Below the pieces are notes generated by a model. The model saw nothing but the letters and a program-made list of their open reading frames with translations. It had not been told where the DNA came from and searched no databases. A DNA stretch of 8,951 nt. Source: Planctomycetota bacterium (GTDB taxonomy: Bacteria > Planctomycetota > UBA8742 > JACQVU01). Shown here piece by piece: positions 6,497 to 8,951 of this stretch. The stretch is taken from the NCBI GenBank assembly GCA_016209585.1, contig JACQVU010000514.1, forward strand, positions 1 to 8,951. Reading direction: 5' to 3'. The position numbers were made by a program, and so were the translations under genes. Within the stretch, counting starts at the first letter, position 1. The number at the start of each line of letters is the position of its first letter.

Positions 6497-8782
6497 CTAC
6501 CCGCCCGCGGGCGGTGGGGCGGGCGGAGTCGCGTTGGGGGCCGGAGGCGGCGCGGGCGGATCGGCGGCGCCGTGGCGGGCGTCGAGTGGATCGGCGCCGG
6601 CCGGGGGAGCGTCGAGCGCGCCGCCTTCTTTGGAGCCGGAAGCCGGCAGGGGCAGCGACGGCGGCGGAAGGCGCGCGAGCCGTGCGGCGGCCTTGGGGGC
6701 GAGAGGGGATTCGGGATACTCGCGGCCGATCCGTTCCCAGGCGTCGCGGGCGGCGGGGTCATCGGCCATCAGGCGGGCGCAGTCGCCGGCGTAGAGGAGC
6801 GCCTCCGGGGCGTTGTTGCTGGCGGGGTTGGCGCGAACCACGGTGAGGAGTTCACGGCGGGCGACGCGGAGCGACGTTTTGCGCTGGATGAGCGCGCGGG
6901 TGCGAAGCACGGCGCTGAGGCCGTCGGCGCGGGCCGTGGGGAAGTTGGTTTCCCACTCGTTGAGGGTTTCCAGGGCGGCCTCGGTCTCGCCGCGGGTGAG
7001 GTAGTTCTCGACCATGCCGGGATATGCGCCGCGGAGAACGGCGGCGTGGGCCTCGGTGAGGCGCGTGGTGCGGAGGCGCGCGGCCTCGTCGTAGCGGCGC
7101 CGGGCGAGGAGGAGGTCGCCGCGCGAAAGGGCGGCGTCGCCGAGGACGATCTGCGCCTGCTGGGCGTCGGCGGGGGCCACCTCGCGCAACGTGCGCACCA
7201 CCTCATCAGCCAGTTTCTCGGCCTTGGCGGGGTCGCCCGTTTCAAGCGCCACGCGCGCCAGCCCGACGCTGCCGCGCGCCTGGGCCGGGGCGAAACGCAT
7301 GTCGGCCGCGCGCCGGTAGAGCGCCTCGGCCTCCACGAGGTCGCAGCGGTCGAAGAAGTAGTGGTCGGCCAGGTCGAGCACCACGGCGGCCTGCTCGCGC
7401 ACGCTGAGCGTCTGAGCCTTGTCGAGCAGGGCGCGGCGGCAGGCGTGCTCCGCGTCGTGGAACTCGTTGTCGAGCGAGAAGAGCACCAGCGCGTTCTTCA
7501 GCGCCGCGGCGGGAAGGCGGGCGAAGGGGTAGGCGGCCACGGTGCGGCAGTAGCGCGGGGCGCGGTCGGGCTCGTCGCGCTGGTGGAATATCACGTCGGT
7601 CTGCACCAGGCGGCGGATGGCATGGCTCTCGCCGCCGGGGGCGGAGACGGTGAGCGTGGCCTGGTACTGCCCCGGCGAGAGGTAGACGTGCGCTGGCGAC
7701 GCCTCCTCTGACGTGACGCCGTCGCCGAACTCCCATGCCACTTTGTATTCTCCCTTGGGGCGGGTCGTCTGGTCGCCGAACTCGATCTCCACCACCCGGC
7801 GGTCGCCGGGGAGAACCACCTCGCTCTTGCGGCGGTAGATGAACGCCGGGCAGAAGGCGGCGCCGCGCAACTCCGCGCGGGTGGGAACGAGACGGGGGAA
7901 ACCGGGAAAGGCGGCCTCCGGCATCAGCGCGAACTGCTTGTCGCCGGGCTTTTTCCAGCCGGCGACGCAGATGGCGTCGCCCAGCCCCTGCTCGTGCAGG
8001 TACTCGAAGCGATGCATGCCGGCCTCGAGGTCCACCGTGCCGGAGTGCGCGCCCCACGCGCCCTCGCCCGCGCCGTGCGAGCCGGGCCACTCGCAGACCG
8101 GCTGGCCGTCGATGAGCAGGAACGAGGCGTCGTCGGACGCCGTGGCGAAAGCGTACACCCCCTTCACCGGCGCCCGGAACCAGCCGCGATAGACGGAGAG
8201 GAAGTTGTCGTTCGGCCCGTAGGGGTTGAACCCGTCCCACACGTTGGCCCGCGTGCCGCGGCCGTACACCGCGCGGCTTTTCGCGATCAACGCCCGCATC
8301 TCCGCCAGGCTGCCATTGCCGCCGGGCGGGCGCTCGCGCGTTTCCAGCACCAGGCCGCGCTCCGCCGTGTAAGACTTCGGCGGCGATTTCACGTCGGGGT
8401 TGCCAAAGTAAAGAAACACCCGGTCGACGCCGGCCGGCAGCCGCACGGTGGCTTCAGAGGTCTGCCCCGGCTCGGCCCAGATGACGTTCAGCGGCGTCTC
8501 CTCGCCCTTGGGCAGGATCGCCCGCAGGTCGCGCCCGCCTGGTTGCAGGTCCATCGAGGCCGGAAAACGCAGCAACTTGTCGGGAGACTCCGTCCAGATG
8601 CGCGACCCGGCGTCGCGCTCGAACAGCACGCGGTAGCGCCAGGCGTCGTTCCACCAGGCGTCGGCCGCGTGGGCGTGGCCGGCGGCGAGGAAAACAAGAA
8701 GCAGCAACGGCGCGCACCCGCGGATGACGGCGCGGACGGCCCACGGCGTGGAGGGGGCAATCTCGTTCACGTGACGCGCCAT
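6497..8782 (-). CDS. Exported DUF2341/PA14/PKD/TPR mosaic protein
   Basis: 761 residues. The ATG at 8782-8780 has AGGGG (8793-8789) 6 nt upstream; a GTG four codons in (8770) overlaps the upstream stop as GTGA and is an alternative. A signal peptide (core APLLLLVFLAAG, cut near AHA/AD at 39-40) leads to WWNDAWRYRVLFE (43-55), the opening of a DUF2341-type domain running to about 130. A PA14-like domain (about 195-290) contains GVYAFATASDDASFLLIDGQ (208-227) and LGDAICVAGWKKPG. A PKD domain (about 325-385) contains WEFGDG (350-355) and PAHVYLSPGQYQATLTVS. From about 465 to 705 there are TPR-like helical pairs (DLVEAEALYRRAADMRFAPA and others). The last 55 residues are a Pro/Ala-rich tail. PA14 and PKD suggest carbohydrate or surface binding; TPR suggests protein contacts. 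No enzyme domain is seen. It overlaps the preceding gene by 16 bp, so the two are probably translationally coupled. Confidence 0.85.
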   Translation of the reverse strand: MARHVNEIAPSTPWAVRAVIRGCAPLLLLVFLAAGHAHAADAWWNDAWRYRVLFERDAGSRIWTESPDKLLRFPASMDLQPGGRDLRAILPKGEETPLNVIWAEPGQTSEATVRLPAGVDRVFLYFGNPDVKSPPKSYTAERGLVLETRERPPGGNGSLAEMRALIAKSRAVYGRGTRANVWDGFNPYGPNDNFLSVYRGWFRAPVKGVYAFATASDDASFLLIDGQPVCEWPGSHGAGEGAWGAHSGTVDLEAGMHRFEYLHEQGLGDAICVAGWKKPGDKQFALMPEAAFPGFPRLVPTRAELRGAAFCPAFIYRRKSEVVLPGDRRVVEIEFGDQTTRPKGEYKVAWEFGDGVTSEEASPAHVYLSPGQYQATLTVSAPGGESHAIRRLVQTDVIFHQRDEPDRAPRYCRTVAAYPFARLPAAALKNALVLFSLDNEFHDAEHACRRALLDKAQTLSVREQAAVVLDLADHYFFDRCDLVEAEALYRRAADMRFAPAQARGSVGLARVALETGDPAKAEKLADEVVRTLREVAPADAQQAQIVLGDAALSRGDLLLARRRYDEAARLRTTRLTEAHAAVLRGAYPGMVENYLTRGETEAALETLNEWETNFPTARADGLSAVLRTRALIQRKTSLRVARRELLTVVRANPASNNAPEALLYAGDCARLMADDPAARDAWERIGREYPESPLAPKAAARLARLPPPSLPLPASGSKEGGALDAPPAGADPLDARHGAADPPAPPPAPNATPPAPPPAGG

Positions 8783-8951
8783 CGTGAACCCCTGACGCCA
8801 CCGGGCGGAACGGGCGCGGCCATCTCTTCCTGCTCGCCCTTCGCGGGCGGTTCGCCCGGAGGGCTTTTTTCTTCTTTCCCCCGTGGGGTCGCCGGCGCGT
8901 CTTTCGGTGCTTTCCGCTCGCCGCTCTCCTCTTTGGGACGTTCCGCGGAAC
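8767..8951 (-). CDS. C-terminal end of an unidentified gene entering from the right edge
   Basis: One minus-strand frame is open from the window edge (first full codon at 8949) to a TGA at 8769-8767 and encodes 60 residues. The tail is rich in Glu, Lys, Pro and Ala (for example KEESGERKAPKDAPATPRGK and EEKSPPGEPPAKGEQEEM), unlike the arginine-rich readings of the other two minus-strand frames. Its stop overlaps the start of the DUF2341/PA14 gene by 16 bp, which is typical of genes in one operon. No domain can be recognised in so short a piece, and all three frames are open here, so the call rests on composition and the overlap. A charged, Pro-rich C-terminal tail would match the low-complexity tails of its neighbours. 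Confidence 0.5.
   Translation of the reverse strand, partial: SAERPKEESGERKAPKDAPATPRGKEEKSPPGEPPAKGEQEEMAAPVPPGGVRGSRWRVT

Noticed and set aside
8844..8870. Plus-strand stem CGGGCG/CGCCCG followed by GAGGGC and six Ts, resembling a terminator
   Set aside because: No plus-strand gene ends here, and the T-run is the complement of Glu/Lys codons in the probable minus-strand gene. The stem is also separated from the Ts by six bases.

Overview
The window looks like a piece of a GC-rich bacterial chromosome, most likely Planctomycetota or a close PVC relative. The grounds are the kinds of protein present, not any marker gene. They are large exported proteins: PQQ-like propellers, a squalene-cyclase-type alpha/alpha toroid, a DUF2341/PA14/PKD/TPR mosaic, a HEAT-repeat protein ending in a W..WW motif, and a lipoprotein with a cytochrome P460 domain. 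No RNA gene, CRISPR array, transposase or integrase is visible. Family calls come from reading motifs; no database search was run.

Layout. (1) Positions 1-1975, minus strand: a probable two-gene operon. A P460-type c-heme lipoprotein (1975 to 1241) is followed 39 bp later by an exported HEAT-repeat protein whose C-terminus lies beyond the left edge. (2) Positions 1976-2376: a divergent intergenic region of about 400 bp with several inverted repeats and weak promoter-like sequences for both directions. (3) Positions 2377-6376, plus strand: a PQQ-like beta-propeller protein, then 46 bp later an exported alpha/alpha-toroid protein, probably cotranscribed. (4) Positions 6377-6496: a short convergent gap with stem-loops. 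(5) Positions 6497-8951, minus strand: an exported DUF2341/PA14/PKD/TPR protein, preceded by the overlapping 3' end of another probable gene that enters from the right edge.

How the genes may work together. All five complete or nearly complete genes have export signals, so the window encodes cell-envelope proteins. Most are repeat scaffolds (propeller, toroid, HEAT, TPR) without a recognisable catalytic centre; the only visible cofactor site is the CxxCH heme motif of the P460 lipoprotein. The central plus-strand pair is visibly less GC-rich than its minus-strand flanks (spot counts of 60-base lines: 52-63% against 73-80%). It sits between minus-strand blocks that point the same way, which suggests an inserted or independently evolving module.

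Limits: I see no clear evidence of a new defence, mobile or biosynthetic system. The items most worth following are the central two-gene module, the palindrome in the divergent promoter region, and the P460/HEAT pair.
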